Notes: generated by a model from the letters alone, not told the origin. Counted from the first letter of the stretch, positions 27,937-36,850 are shown. The stretch is 50,935 nt of DNA from Campylobacter sp. MIT 97-5078 (GCF_006864455.1 NZ_QHLK01000014.1:1-50935); one strand, 5' to 3'. Made by a program: numbers and translations.

Positions 27937-29336
27937 TCAATGGGGGGGGGGGATTATGAATTTGACTTTTTGAGTTTAGATAATGTTTTGCTTTTTAGCC
28001 ACACTGCTAAAGCTCAAGATCAAAAACTAAGTTTAGAGCTTCACTCAAAACAAAAATTTGCTAAAATCCTCATCTTTACACAAACAACAAAACCTTTCAA
28101 ACTTTCAAATTTAAAGCTTTTAGCACGCAAATATAACGGACTTTTTGTCAGTATAACTGATGATGGTTTGGGTTGTAGACTGATGAATTTAATCGTAACT
28201 ATGTATCTAGCTCATATCAGCGGACTTAAATTTGGTTTTGCGTGGAAAAGCGAGCTTAATGCTTGTGGCACTAATGATCTAAGAGCAAATGTAAAACAAT
28301 ATGGTTTTGATATACTTTTGCCTCAAATTCAAAATGAAGAATATATCTTTGATGATGAGTTTATCAAAACGCATTCTTATATTAGTGTCATTCAAAGACA
28401 AACAAAGCATCTTGCAAGAGGCATTAGTCTTGACAAAATTCAAAATGAGCTTCCATTTTCAGGGGCTTTTGGCTACAGCTACCAAGATAGTGGTATGCAT
28501 ATTAGCGGAGTGGATAAAGACTATCTTAAGGAGCTACCAAAATTCTACGCAAAAATTCAATTTAGCAAGTATATCAACTCTATCATCAAACAAGCAAAAA
28601 ACCTAACAAAACACCTAGAAAAGATAAAAGTTCATAATCTTATGCAAGTCCATTCTTATATGTATTTGTATTTTTTAGCACGTGCAAGATTAGCACGTGT
28701 AGATGAGCTTGAAAAAATCGTTTCAAGAGCTTTAAAACTTGATAATGAAAGCTTATTTTACAAAATTGCCTTTTTAGATATCTTGCTTTCAAAAAAGCAA
28801 TACTCGCAAGCTGAAATGTGGCTAGAAAGCTTTTTAAAGATAATGAAGAAGCATTTTTTAGCTACCTTTTCAAAGGGGCTTTATATACTCGCTTTAAGGA
28901 AGTTAAATGCAATATTTTAAATACCAATACAGCACAAGGAATTCATAAATTTAAAAACCTACAAAAACCCATTTTTAAAGTAAAAACAAAAGAAAGACTT
29001 GATAAAACAAAATCGGTGCTGTAAAAAGAGTGGAAAATATGCTCAGTTACAGGCTTGGAAAGGCTTATCTTGAAACTCAATTTTTTCACTTTTTCAAGCC
29101 TTAAGAAAAACAAGGGTTGAGTTTAAGGTTTATCAAAATATACTTGAAGAACTTAAGGTTCAAAATTTACTTATGTTTGAATATGCGGATTTTTTAGAAG
29201 CAAATGAACTCAAAAAGGGCTTAGAATTTCAAATAGGCGAGCTCAAAAAAAGGCTGATAAATCGCCCTTTAAGCTTGGCTATATAAGGCTTGGTTTTGAA
29301 ATTTCAAAGCTCAAAAAAACAATAGATCAAATTTAA
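27904..29336 (+). pseudogene. Degenerate phase-variable glycosyltransferase-like gene
   Basis: The longest open part (27904-28920, 338 codons) contains SITDDGLGCRLMNLIVTMYL (near residue 74), reminiscent of GLGN(Q/R)-type motifs near the N-terminus of fucosyltransferase-like enzymes, and later TPR-like helices. The similarity continues in other frames: 28818-29024 (NEEAFFSYLFKGALYTRFKE), 29009-29104 (GAVKRVENMLSYRLGKAY, a phrase common near the ends of Campylobacter sugar-transferase proteins), 29104-29286 (VEFKVYQNILEELKVQ) and 29280-29336 (YIRLGFEISKLKKTIDQI). At least four frameshifts are therefore needed to read it through. A G11 tract lies at the 5' edge and the codons before it are antisense to an XRE remnant, so the GTG at 27904 is not a true start and the original 5' end is lost. 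The glycosyltransferase call is moderate; the decay is clear. Confidence 0.55.
27942..27952 (+). repeat. G11 tract at the 5' edge of the decayed glycosyltransferase-like gene
   Basis: Eleven G follow an ATG at 27940, and the present length is in frame with the long downstream reading frame (Met-Gly-Gly-Gly-Asp-Tyr). The ATG has no ribosome site. It may be a relict contingency switch or a recombination point between G tracts. Confidence 0.85.
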
Positions 29337-29650
29337 GTCTTGATCAAGGCTAAAGTTTGCACGACTTGTTTTAAAAGCTCTAAATTTTCAGGATCAAGCA
29401 CATACCAAAGCTTTGCTTTTTCAAAGGGTTTGGCTTTTTCATTCCCACAAAGCAAGCTTTCAAGCTCTTTGTGTGCTTTGACAAACAGCATATCATCACA
29501 CAGCAAAAAGCAAGGCTTGGCTTCGCGCCTTTTATCAAGTATATAAAAACAATACTCGCCAAACATTTTTCTTGTTTTAAAATCAAAACCACTTTCGCAG
29601 TTTTGCAAGCATTCTAAAACAAAGTCTTTAAATTCCACACTACTTGCCAT
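29333..29650 (-). CDS. TfoX N-terminal domain protein
   Basis: This 105-aa protein matches the TfoX/Sxy N-terminal domain: RKMFGEYCFYILDKR near residue 28, FLLCDDMLFVKAHKE near 48 and KLWYVLDPENLE near 80. TfoX/Sxy activates competence in gamma-proteobacteria, but the stand-alone N-terminal domain in other bacteria has no proven role. The link to competence is therefore only suggestive, even though cts genes occur elsewhere in this window. It is monocistronic; its stop overlaps the end of the neighbouring pseudogene by four bases. Confidence 0.8.
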   Translation of the reverse strand: MASSVEFKDFVLECLQNCESGFDFKTRKMFGEYCFYILDKRREAKPCFLLCDDMLFVKAHKELESLLCGNEKAKPFEKAKLWYVLDPENLELLKQVVQTLALIKT

Positions 29651-30076
29651 TTAGTCTTTCCCTTTTAACATAATTTTAAAAATCAACAAATTCGAAACTT
29701 GAATTACAAATTCAAAAGAATCAAGAAAGCTTATATTAATATTTATCTTTATATTATTTTTATTTTTAGTTATTATAATAAAAAATGAAAATTTTTTAAA
29801 TAAAAAGTTAAAGTAAAATGTGCTAGATTTGCTCTCTTAAGACTTAAAGGAAGGATAAATGCAAACTGATTTGACAGATTACATAGGATTTTTAGCGACA
29901 GATTTGCGTGATGAGCTATCAGCAACTTTTGATGAGAAGGTGATTTGCGAATAGCGATAAAATCAAGCTTGATTTGCAAGCTTTTTGGAATGAAAACTAA
30001 AAAATGTTAAATTAAAGTCAAGATTTTACAAATTTTTAGTAAAATCTTGCAATTTTAAAATAAAAAGGCAAGTTAA
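29651..30076. other. Spacer between the TfoX-domain gene and topA
   Basis: This 426-bp AT-rich stretch contains one short frame with an excellent ribosome site (listed separately) and a possible continuation of it in a second frame (SDKIKLDLQAFWNEN, ending near 29998). It should also hold promoters for the flanking genes; no strong -10 stands out. Nothing else is seen. Confidence 0.5.
29859..29954 (+). CDS. Short orphan ORF, possibly the start of a decayed gene
   Basis: Thirty-one codons starting MQTDLTDYIGFLATDLRDEL follow a strong ribosome site (AAAGGAAGGATAA). The composition looks like a real N-terminus: acidic, helical and codon-biased as its neighbours. Shortly after the stop another frame reads SDKIKLDLQAFWNEN, which may be the continuation after a frameshift. 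I do not recognise the family. It could be a small protein or a remnant. Confidence 0.35.
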   Translation: MQTDLTDYIGFLATDLRDELSATFDEKVICE

Positions 30077-32158
30077 ATGAAAAATCTCATCATCGTAGAG
30101 TCCCCAGCAAAAGCTAGAACTATAGGTAATTTCTTAGGCAAAGATTATGAAGTTATCGCTTCAAAAGGGCATATTAGGGACTTACCAAAAAGTAGTTTTG
30201 GTATTAAAATCGATGATGATAGCTTCATCCCAGAATACCGCATCTCAAAAGATCATAGCGAGCTAGTAAAAGAGCTTAAAACAAAGGCAAAAAAAGCCAA
30301 GCAAGTTTATCTTGCAACTGATGAGGATAGAGAGGGCGAAGCTATAGCCTATCATATCGCTAAGGCTATTGACAAAGATGAAAACTCCTTACCTCGCATA
30401 GTCTTTCACGAGATCACTCAAAGTGCGATTGAACATGCTTTAAACAATCCAAGAAAACTTGATATGAACTCAGTTAATGCCCAGCAAGCAAGACGTTTGC
30501 TCGATCGCATAGTAGGCTATAAACTTAGCCCCTTACTTGGACAAAAAATTCAAAAAGGGCTTTCAGCTGGCAGGGTGCAAAGTGCTGCGCTTAAGATTAT
30601 CGTTGATAGAGAAAGAGAGATTAGAGCCTTTGTGCCACTTGAGTATTTTAGCATAGATATGATTTTTGCTAAAGATTTAGAAGCTGAACTTGTTGAATTT
30701 GATAAAAAAAAGATAGAAAGACTCACACTTACTAATAAAGACAGAGCCAAACTCATTTTAGAAACCTGTAAAAAGGCTGAATTTAAGGTTGTAAATATAG
30801 AAAGTAAGGAGAGAAAACTTCCAGCTCCACCGCCTTTTATGACCTCAACCCTACAACAAAGTGCAAGTAATACACTTGGCTTTAATCCTAAAAAAACCAT
30901 GATGATCGCTCAAAAGCTCTATGAGGGCGTAAAAACACATAAAGGCGTGATGGGTGTGATCACTTATATGAGAACAGATAGCTTAAATTTAGCCAAAGAA
31001 GCTGTGCAAAGTGCGAGGGACTTTATAGAAAAAAACTATTCAAAGGCTTATTTGCCCGCTAAGCCTTTAGTGTATGCAACAAAGTCAAAAGGTGCTCAAG
31101 AAGCCCATGAAGCCATACGTCCTACGAATTTAAGCTTTACCCCACAAATTGCTACAAATTTTCTTGAAAAAGATGAACTAAGACTTTATACTTTGATTTA
31201 TAACCGCTTTTTAGCGTGTCAAATGAATCCTGCTATATCATCAAGTCAAAGTGTTTTTGTAAGCGGCGATAAGGCTGTGTTTAAGATCAGCGGACGTAAA
31301 ATCCTTTTTGACGGATATTATAAAGTTTATGGGGATATGGATAAGGATAAAATTTTACCAGAATTAAAAATAGGACAAGGGCTAAAAACTCAAAAAATTG
31401 ACATTAGCTCTCATCTTACTGAAGCTCCGCCTCGTTATTCTGAAGCTGGACTTGTAAAAAAGCTTGAAAGTCTAGGTATAGGACGCCCCTCAACTTATGC
31501 ACCAACCATTTCTATACTTACAAGTCGTGATTATGTAAAGATAGATAAAAAACAACTTGTGCCAAGTGAAGTTGCTTTTAGTGTGGTTGAGGTTTTAGAA
31601 AAACATTTTGGCGACATAGTTGATGCTGAATTTACCTCAAAGCTTGAAAATACCCTTGATGAAATAGCTGAAAAAAAAGCAGACTGGCAGGAAACTTTAA
31701 AAGAGTTTTACTATCCTTTTATGCGGAAAGTAGAAGAGGGTAAAATAAAAATTGCTAGTCAAAAAACCCTTATTAAGCTTGGTGAAACTTGTCCTCAATG
31801 TGGTGGCGAACTTGCTATTCGTAAGGGTAGATATGGCGAGTTTATAGCGTGTTTGAATTTTCCAAAATGCAAATACTCAAGAAATTTAGAAAACAAAGAG
31901 CAAGCTCAAAGCCTACAAAAAAAGACTAATGGCACAGGCATAATTTGCCCTGAATGTCAAAAAGGAGAGATTGTTGAACGTTTTAGCAAGAGGGGTAAAT
32001 TTTATGGTTGTAGTGAATACCCAAAATGCAAATTTGTCAGTAATTACAAGCCAAGCGATGAAAAATGCGAGGAATGCGGCTCTTATATGATTATCAAAGA
32101 GCTTAAAAAAGGCACTTTTTTAGAATGCCCTAAATGTAAAATCAAAAAGCAAATTTAA
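30077..32158 (+). CDS. topA: DNA topoisomerase I
   Basis: This type IA topoisomerase relaxes negative supercoils through a single-strand break. The 693-aa protein starts with the TOPRIM domain (LIIVESPAKARTIGNFLG, acidic triad in LATDEDREGEAIAYH). The catalytic tyrosine lies in GVITYMRTDSLNLA near residue 298. Three C-terminal four-cysteine zinc ribbons follow (CPQCGGE...CLNFPKC, CPECQKG...CSEYPKC, CEECGSY...CPKC). Domain order and length are normal for Campylobacterota. A perfect 24-bp palindrome follows and probably ends the transcript. Confidence 0.97.
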   Translation: MKNLIIVESPAKARTIGNFLGKDYEVIASKGHIRDLPKSSFGIKIDDDSFIPEYRISKDHSELVKELKTKAKKAKQVYLATDEDREGEAIAYHIAKAIDKDENSLPRIVFHEITQSAIEHALNNPRKLDMNSVNAQQARRLLDRIVGYKLSPLLGQKIQKGLSAGRVQSAALKIIVDREREIRAFVPLEYFSIDMIFAKDLEAELVEFDKKKIERLTLTNKDRAKLILETCKKAEFKVVNIESKERKLPAPPPFMTSTLQQSASNTLGFNPKKTMMIAQKLYEGVKTHKGVMGVITYMRTDSLNLAKEAVQSARDFIEKNYSKAYLPAKPLVYATKSKGAQEAHEAIRPTNLSFTPQIATNFLEKDELRLYTLIYNRFLACQMNPAISSSQSVFVSGDKAVFKISGRKILFDGYYKVYGDMDKDKILPELKIGQGLKTQKIDISSHLTEAPPRYSEAGLVKKLESLGIGRPSTYAPTISILTSRDYVKIDKKQLVPSEVAFSVVEVLEKHFGDIVDAEFTSKLENTLDEIAEKKADWQETLKEFYYPFMRKVEEGKIKIASQKTLIKLGETCPQCGGELAIRKGRYGEFIACLNFPKCKYSRNLENKEQAQSLQKKTNGTGIICPECQKGEIVERFSKRGKFYGCSEYPKCKFVSNYKPSDEKCEECGSYMIIKELKKGTFLECPKCKIKKQI

Positions 32159-32179
32159 GCTTTTTGGCTACACCTTAAC

Positions 32180-32203
32180 AAAACTAAAAAGCTTTTTAGT
32201 TTT
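32180..32203. terminator. 24-bp palindrome between convergent topA and queC
   Basis: AAAACTAAAAAG and CTTTTTAGTTTT are directly abutted perfect arms. In RNA they form a stem with a U-rich 3' arm in both directions, suiting a bidirectional terminator between topA (+) and queC (-). Confidence 0.6.
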
Positions 32204-32293
32204 TAACTTCATAAAATATAAAACACTTCATTTTATCTGCTATTTTGCCTATAATGGATAAAACAAAGCTGACGCAAATTTTTTAGTGAGTAT

Positions 32294-32965
32294 TTAAGCA
32301 TATTCTATCTTATCTTTTTGCCCAGCCTCGCTAAAGCCTTTTAAACGCAACAAACAACTATCACAAGCCCCGCAAGCCTTATCTTGTCTTTCATAACAGC
32401 TCCAAGTTAGCTCTAAAGGCACTTTTTCTTTTAAAGCAAGCTTGACTATATCAGCTTTTTTAAGATGCACTAAGGGAGTTTTTATCTGCGTTTTTAGTTT
32501 TGTAGCTCTGCCTTCATTGATAAAAGCTTCAGCCTTTTTGATAAAACTTTCAGTGCAATCAGCATAACCGCTACTATCTTCTTCAACCACACCTATAAAA
32601 ATCGCCTCACATTCGTGCTTTTCAGCAATTGCTGCAGCTATACTTAAAAAAATGCCATTCCTAAAAGGCACATAAGTATTTGGCGTTTCATTTACACCAA
32701 ATTCATTTTTAGGTATCTCAAGGCTAGTATCAGTAAGCGAATTTGCCCCTATGATCTTGATAAAATCAGTATTTAAAATATAGCGATTATTTAAATTTAT
32801 GCCCAAGTTCTCGCAAATAGCCTCAAAACAAGCCCTTTCTTTTTCCTGTGTCCTTTGAGCATAGTCAAAATGTAAGGCTACAAGCTCAAAGCCCTCTTTT
32901 TTCGCCAGATACGCACAAGTTGTGCTATCCATACCCCCACTGATGATACATAAAGCTTTTTTCAC
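32294..32965 (-). CDS. queC: 7-cyano-7-deazaguanine synthase QueC
   Basis: QueC converts 7-carboxy-7-deazaguanine to preQ0 with ATP and ammonia, in queuosine synthesis. The 223-aa protein has the PP-loop [15 protein letters not shown] near residue 9 and the C-terminal zinc site with SCYERQ...[10 protein letters not shown] near 190-207. The start codon is GTG at 32965, five bases after AAGGA. It is divergent from ybeY, with about 50 bp between starts. The partners QueE and QueD are encoded at 36.9-38.2 kb in the same window. Confidence 0.95.
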   Translation of the reverse strand: MKKALCIISGGMDSTTCAYLAKKEGFELVALHFDYAQRTQEKERACFEAICENLGINLNNRYILNTDFIKIIGANSLTDTSLEIPKNEFGVNETPNTYVPFRNGIFLSIAAAIAEKHECEAIFIGVVEEDSSGYADCTESFIKKAEAFINEGRATKLKTQIKTPLVHLKKADIVKLALKEKVPLELTWSCYERQDKACGACDSCLLRLKGFSEAGQKDKIEYA

Positions 32966-32984
32966 AATTTTCCTTGAAATTTGA

Positions 32985-32990
32985 TATAAT
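32985..32990 (+). promoter_or_regulatory. -10 element in the 52-bp divergent queC/ybeY promoter region
   Basis: TATAAT on the plus strand lies 28 bp before the ybeY ATG. The overlapping minus-strand sequence TATTAT can serve queC, so the two promoters share the same few bases. Confidence 0.55.
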
Positions 32991-33017
32991 AAAGGCTATT
33001 TTATCAAAAGGAATTCA

Positions 33018-33431
33018 ATGATACTTTGCCAAGAGGATGTGGATTGTAATTTTTTGCAAATTTTAGCTGATGAGCTAAGCCTTAAAGATATAGAACTTCT
33101 TTTAGTAGATAATGAGGCGATGAAAAAGATCAATTTAGAGCAAAGAGGCATAGATAAAAGCACTGATGTGTTATCTTTTCCGCTTTTAGATGAGTTTGAT
33201 TTAAATTTACCACTTGGAAGTATAGTTATTAACACAGAGCTAGCCGAACAAAAAGCTAGAGAACTAGGACACAGCAAGCAAGAAGAGCTAGCTTTGCTTT
33301 TTTTGCACGGATTTTTGCACCTTCTTGGCTATGATCACGAAAATGACGAAGGACAAATGAGAGCAAAAGAAGAAGAACTCATTTTGAAATTTAAACTCCC
33401 AAAAAGCCTTATCATCAGAACTGAAGGCTAA
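33018..33431 (+). CDS. ybeY: Endoribonuclease YbeY
   Basis: YbeY is a single-strand RNase that matures the 16S rRNA 3' end and takes part in ribosome quality control. The 137-aa protein contains the zinc motif [11 protein letters not shown] (HxxxHxxxxxH) near residue 95 and the conserved [13 protein letters not shown] near 43. A good ribosome site (AAAAGGA) precedes the ATG. It converges with the MATE gene with only 23 bp between stops. Confidence 0.95.
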   Translation: MILCQEDVDCNFLQILADELSLKDIELLLVDNEAMKKINLEQRGIDKSTDVLSFPLLDEFDLNLPLGSIVINTELAEQKARELGHSKQEELALLFLHGFLHLLGYDHENDEGQMRAKEEELILKFKLPKSLIIRTEG

Positions 33432-33454
33432 ATTTAATATTTGCTTTAAGATAT

Positions 33455-34834
33455 TTATATCGCTTTTACTTCCTGCAAATTCCTATTTTGCTTTAAACTT
33501 CCTTTTTTAAACGTCCAAAAGATCACAGCTAAAGCTACAAAAAAGGAACAAAGTTCAGCCAAAGGATAGCTAAAAAATATGCCCTTTATGTCAAAAAAGC
33601 TTGGTAAAATAAGAAAAAATATACATACAAAAACCAAAGTATAAGATATAGTAACGATAAATGAACTTAAAGGCTTTTGCACGCTTTGAAAAAAGCTTGC
33701 CACGCTCATATTAAAGCCAAGCAAAATAAAACCTAGAAAATAAATCCGCATCGCCTCTATACACCCAGCTAGAAAATCCTCATCAATGTCACCAAATTCA
33801 TTTTTTTGTAAAAACAATACCACTAAATGCTCGCTAAAAAGATAAGATAAAACATACATCAAACTTCCAAGCACAAGGCTAAACGCACAGCCAAAACGAA
33901 GTATCTTAACAAGCCTTGCATACACATTTGCGCCGTAATTAAAGCTTGCTATAGGCTGGATAGCCTGTGAAGCTGAGAGTAAGGCTGTAAATAAAATTAT
34001 GCCAGAATACATCACAACGCTATAGGTTGCAATGGCTCTATCTCCACCTAAAAAACCTAAGATATGATTAGCTATGAGCATAACAACACTTGCACTCAAT
34101 TCTGCACTAGCTTGAGCTATGCCATTTTGTGCGGATTTAAAAAGTGTAAAAAATTTAAAGGCTTTGATAAAATAAATTTGTCCCTTTTTTGAGATAAAAT
34201 GCCAAAATAAGATCAAAAAACCTATAAAATGCCCTAAAATTGTCGCTAAAGCTGAACCAAAAAGCCCCCATTCAAAAACAAAAATGAAAAAATAATTCAT
34301 CACGACATTGCTTAAAGATCCACTAATCATAGCTACCATAGCTAAAACAGGACGTTTATCATTCATCACAAAAATATCAAGCAATGGGTGTAAAACGATG
34401 ACAAAAGAGCCAAGAAAAATGACTTCAAGATATTCAGCAGCTAAAGGAGCGATAGTTTGACTTGCACCAAGAAAGATCACAATTTCATCACAAAAGATAA
34501 AAAACACAAAGCCCAAAAGCAAGCTACTTAGTAAAGCAAAATAAAATACTGAACTAAAGATAAGCCTTGCTTTTTCAGGTTCATTTTTACCAAGATAATA
34601 AGAACTTAAACTTGCTGCACCTATGCTAAATAAAAGCTCATACGCGATCAACACAGGAAAAACAGGCCATGCTATACCAACAGCGGCAAGAGCATCATTA
34701 CCAAGCTTTTGCCCTACAAAAATGCCATCTATGGTAGAATAAGTTGAAAGTGCAAGCATAGCACAAAGAGAGGGGATAAAATACCTAAAATAAAGCTTAG
34801 CTATGCTGTGTTTTTCAAGATCGATTGCCTGCAT
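33455..34834 (-). CDS. MATE-family multidrug/metabolite exporter
   Basis: This 459-aa inner-membrane protein has twelve predicted helices in two six-helix halves. The N-terminal text FRYFIPSLCAMLALSTYSTI with IDGIFVGQKLGNDALAAVG is characteristic of MATE proteins of the DinF/NorM-like superfamily (MepA/BexA branch). They export cationic drugs or metabolites using Na+ or H+ gradients. Substrate cannot be inferred. The start lies 16 bp after a weak ribosome site. It is monocistronic between ybeY and the exb/ton operon. Confidence 0.88.
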   Translation of the reverse strand: MQAIDLEKHSIAKLYFRYFIPSLCAMLALSTYSTIDGIFVGQKLGNDALAAVGIAWPVFPVLIAYELLFSIGAASLSSYYLGKNEPEKARLIFSSVFYFALLSSLLLGFVFFIFCDEIVIFLGASQTIAPLAAEYLEVIFLGSFVIVLHPLLDIFVMNDKRPVLAMVAMISGSLSNVVMNYFFIFVFEWGLFGSALATILGHFIGFLILFWHFISKKGQIYFIKAFKFFTLFKSAQNGIAQASAELSASVVMLIANHILGFLGGDRAIATYSVVMYSGIILFTALLSASQAIQPIASFNYGANVYARLVKILRFGCAFSLVLGSLMYVLSYLFSEHLVVLFLQKNEFGDIDEDFLAGCIEAMRIYFLGFILLGFNMSVASFFQSVQKPLSSFIVTISYTLVFVCIFFLILPSFFDIKGIFFSYPLAELCSFFVALAVIFWTFKKGSLKQNRNLQEVKAI

Positions 34835-35150
34835 GGTCTTGTCCTTTTGAAAGCGAAATTATAGCTAAAAAGGGTAAGCAAGACAAATTAATCATTGATT
34901 TATCGCTTGAAAAAAGGAGGAAAACAAAAACATTCAAGCAGCTCATTTTTAGTCATTGTAAGCTAGAGTGAGCAAAATGGTTTAAAAGATAAAATACAAA
35001 AAAGAAAGAGGACAATTTTGATAAAAAATTTAATTTTTGTAAAGCTTAAAAAAGTAAGATTTGAAATTTATACACCAACAAATTTGCTTGACTTAGTTCT
35101 TACCATCACAAAATTTAAATGAATTACCACAAGCTGTCATAAATAAATCA
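34835..35150. other. Spacer upstream of the MATE gene
   Basis: This stretch should hold the MATE promoter on the minus strand. A plus-strand 34-codon frame from TTG at 35018 to 35122 follows AGAGGA, but it has no recognisable content and a rare start, so it is not called as a gene. Nothing else is seen. Confidence 0.4.
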
Positions 35151-35184
35151 AAGACACAAAATCCATTGTTTGCTTTTGTGTCTT
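35151..35184 (-). terminator. Terminator of the exbB-exbD-tonB operon
   Basis: AAGACACAAAA and TTTTGTGTCTT pair perfectly around a 12-nt loop, 10 bp beyond the tonB stop. On the minus strand it is followed by TTGATTTATTTATG, a loose U-rich tail. Confidence 0.7.
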
Positions 35185-35193
35185 GATCTTGTT

Positions 35194-35862
35194 TTAATCT
35201 TTGAGATTATACACGACAGGGATTTGAATTCGCACATTTTTTTCGTATTGTGGGAAGTTTTTAGCAGCTCTAGCGATCACTTTAAGTGCATTTGAGTCTA
35301 AAATTTCATGTCCCGAGCTTTTAACTACCCTTACTTTATCAAGGGTTTGATTATATAGCCAAACAAATTCAAGCAAAACTTCACCACTTAAACGCATTTT
35401 GCGTGCTTGTCTTGGATAAGCCCTTCTTGCTGCCTCATCAATGGCTTTTTTAATCTCTCTTAAAAAAGGATTGTCATCTTTGCCAAAAGCAAGTGTGCCA
35501 ATCTGGGTTAAAGCATTGTTATTAATTTGAGCTCCCCCTGCTGGAGCTGAAGCTTGAGTAAGTTCTTCTTGAGGTTTTTCTTTTATGCTTTTTCTAGCAT
35601 ATTTGTGAATTTCTCGCTTTTTTTGCTCTTTTTTATGTTCTTTCTTGCGTTCTTTTGGTTTGTCTTCTTCTGGTGCGGGTTGGGCATTAGCTTCGCCGAC
35701 TTGATCAGTTTGTCCTTGTGCGATGAATTGACTCATCACCAAAGTAACGCTATCATCGCCCTTAATCTCGCTTTTAAAAGGATCGCTTAGGACAGCGAAA
35801 AGAAAAAGTGGCAAAAATATCAGACAAGTTAAAACAAAGGCTTGTTTTTGCGTGCTTTTCAT
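35194..35862 (-). CDS. tonB: TonB energy-transducing protein
   Basis: TonB spans the periplasm to power outer-membrane receptors for iron complexes. The 222-aa protein has an N-terminal anchor (about 8-27) with the SDPFKS junction. A Lys/Glu-rich rigid linker (about 64-105) replaces the usual Pro-rich one. The C-terminal TonB domain (about 140-222) shows YPRQARKMRLSGEVLLEF and VRVVKSSGHEILDSNALKVI. It overlaps exbD by four bases. The highly charged linker is typical of Campylobacter TonB proteins. Confidence 0.9.
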   Translation of the reverse strand: MKSTQKQAFVLTCLIFLPLFLFAVLSDPFKSEIKGDDSVTLVMSQFIAQGQTDQVGEANAQPAPEEDKPKERKKEHKKEQKKREIHKYARKSIKEKPQEELTQASAPAGGAQINNNALTQIGTLAFGKDDNPFLREIKKAIDEAARRAYPRQARKMRLSGEVLLEFVWLYNQTLDKVRVVKSSGHEILDSNALKVIARAAKNFPQYEKNVRIQIPVVYNLKD

Positions 35863-36251
35863 CTTGTTTGCTTTTCTGTAATGATTTGAAAATTCTCGTG
35901 TTCTATGCCCTTAAGCAGATCAATGATCTGTATAAAGCTCTCAAATTTAGCGTTTTTATCGGCTTTAAGTTCGACAAGAGTTTTTTTATCAAGTTTATTA
36001 AGTTCTTGTTTTAGGCTTTCTAAACTAATGGGCTTATCATCAAGATAAAATAAATTTTTTTCATCAATAGTAATGAGAAATTTCTCTTTATTATCATTTG
36101 TGGAAGTGGCAAATTCAGACTTTGGAAGCTCAACTTTGATCTGTCCGTGAGCGATAAAGGTTGAAATACTTAAAACAATAGCGAGCAAAACAAGCATAAT
36201 GTCTATGAAAGGCACTATGTTTAAACCCTCGTTTTTAGGTACTTTAATCAT
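35859..36251 (-). CDS. exbD: ExbD biopolymer transport protein
   Basis: This 130-aa protein has one N-terminal membrane helix with the essential aspartate in NIVPFIDIMLVLLAIVLSIS (Asp near 17) and a periplasmic C-terminal domain. With ExbB it forms the proton-driven motor for TonB. It overlaps exbB by eight and tonB by four bases, a tight operon. Confidence 0.93.
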   Translation of the reverse strand: MIKVPKNEGLNIVPFIDIMLVLLAIVLSISTFIAHGQIKVELPKSEFATSTNDNKEKFLITIDEKNLFYLDDKPISLESLKQELNKLDKKTLVELKADKNAKFESFIQIIDLLKGIEHENFQIITEKQTR

Positions 36252-36675
36252 TTTTTGCGTCTTTATTTTGATAGCGTGAGCTTAAAATTGAAATTTTACG
36301 AAGCAAAGCATTATACGCCATCAAAGAAGGAATAGCCACTAAAAGCCCTAAAGCTGTAGCTTTTAAGGCTAAAGAAAGTCCTACGACTATGGATTTTACA
36401 TCAATATTACCTGAAAATCCCATATCATAAAACACTATCATAATCCCGACAACCGTTCCTAAAAGTCCTACATAAGGCGCATTTGAATAAATGATATATA
36501 AGGTTGTTAAATTTTCACTCAAAGCATTATCAAATTCTTGATGATTTTGATATTCGTTCATATTAATCTTTCTAAAAAAAAGCAGTCGTTCGATCACGCA
36601 CCAAAGTGCTAAAAAAGCCATTATTCCAAGAATTCCTAAGATAATCCAATCCATATAAGCCTTTAAAAATTCCAT
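36244..36675 (-). CDS. exbB: ExbB/TolQ/MotA-type proton channel protein
   Basis: This 143-aa protein has three membrane helices and the family signature SNAPYVGLLGTVVGIMIVF (near 72-90), then GLSLALKATALGLLVAIPSL (near 108-127). A TTG codon 24 bases upstream is in frame, but the ATG at 36675 has AAAAAGG before it and matches family length. It is the first gene of the exbB-exbD-tonB unit. Confidence 0.93.
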   Translation of the reverse strand: MEFLKAYMDWIILGILGIMAFLALWCVIERLLFFRKINMNEYQNHQEFDNALSENLTTLYIIYSNAPYVGLLGTVVGIMIVFYDMGFSGNIDVKSIVVGLSLALKATALGLLVAIPSLMAYNALLRKISILSSRYQNKDAKND

Positions 36676-36712
36676 AAAATATACCTTTTTACTTTTCAAT
36701 ATTTTAAAAAAT

Positions 36713-36728
36713 ATTATTAATAATTATA
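36713..36728 (-). promoter_or_regulatory. Candidate exbB promoter with overlapping palindromic operator (Fur-like)
   Basis: On the minus strand TATAAT (36723-36728) lies 47 bp before the exbB ATG, and the perfect palindrome ATTATTAATAAT (36713-36724) overlaps its downstream end. Such AT-rich palindromes over the -10 of TonB systems are where Fur binds in Campylobacter. In DNA this AT-rich the match alone is weak. Confidence 0.4.
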
Positions 36729-36850
36729 TAGTAAGAAAACTAAATTTTGATTTAAACAATCAAAAATAAATTTCATTGCTTTTTAATGATACATTTTATT
36801 ATATCTTAGGTTATAATTATGTTTTTATTTTTTTAAAAAAAGGTGATATT

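Noticed and set aside
29333-29650. The TfoX-domain protein as a competence regulator
   Set aside because: Only the N-terminal domain is present, and its role outside gamma-proteobacteria is unproven; kept as a domain call without function.
35018-35122. A 34-codon frame from TTG before the tonB terminator
   Set aside because: It has a fair ribosome site but a rare start, no recognisable content and lies in a spacer; evidence is insufficient to call a gene.
36776-36850. The upstream extension of queE (25 extra codons)
   Set aside because: The added residues are AT-driven hydrophobic codons with no ribosome site, and the family N-terminus begins at the TTG at 36851 behind AGGTGA.
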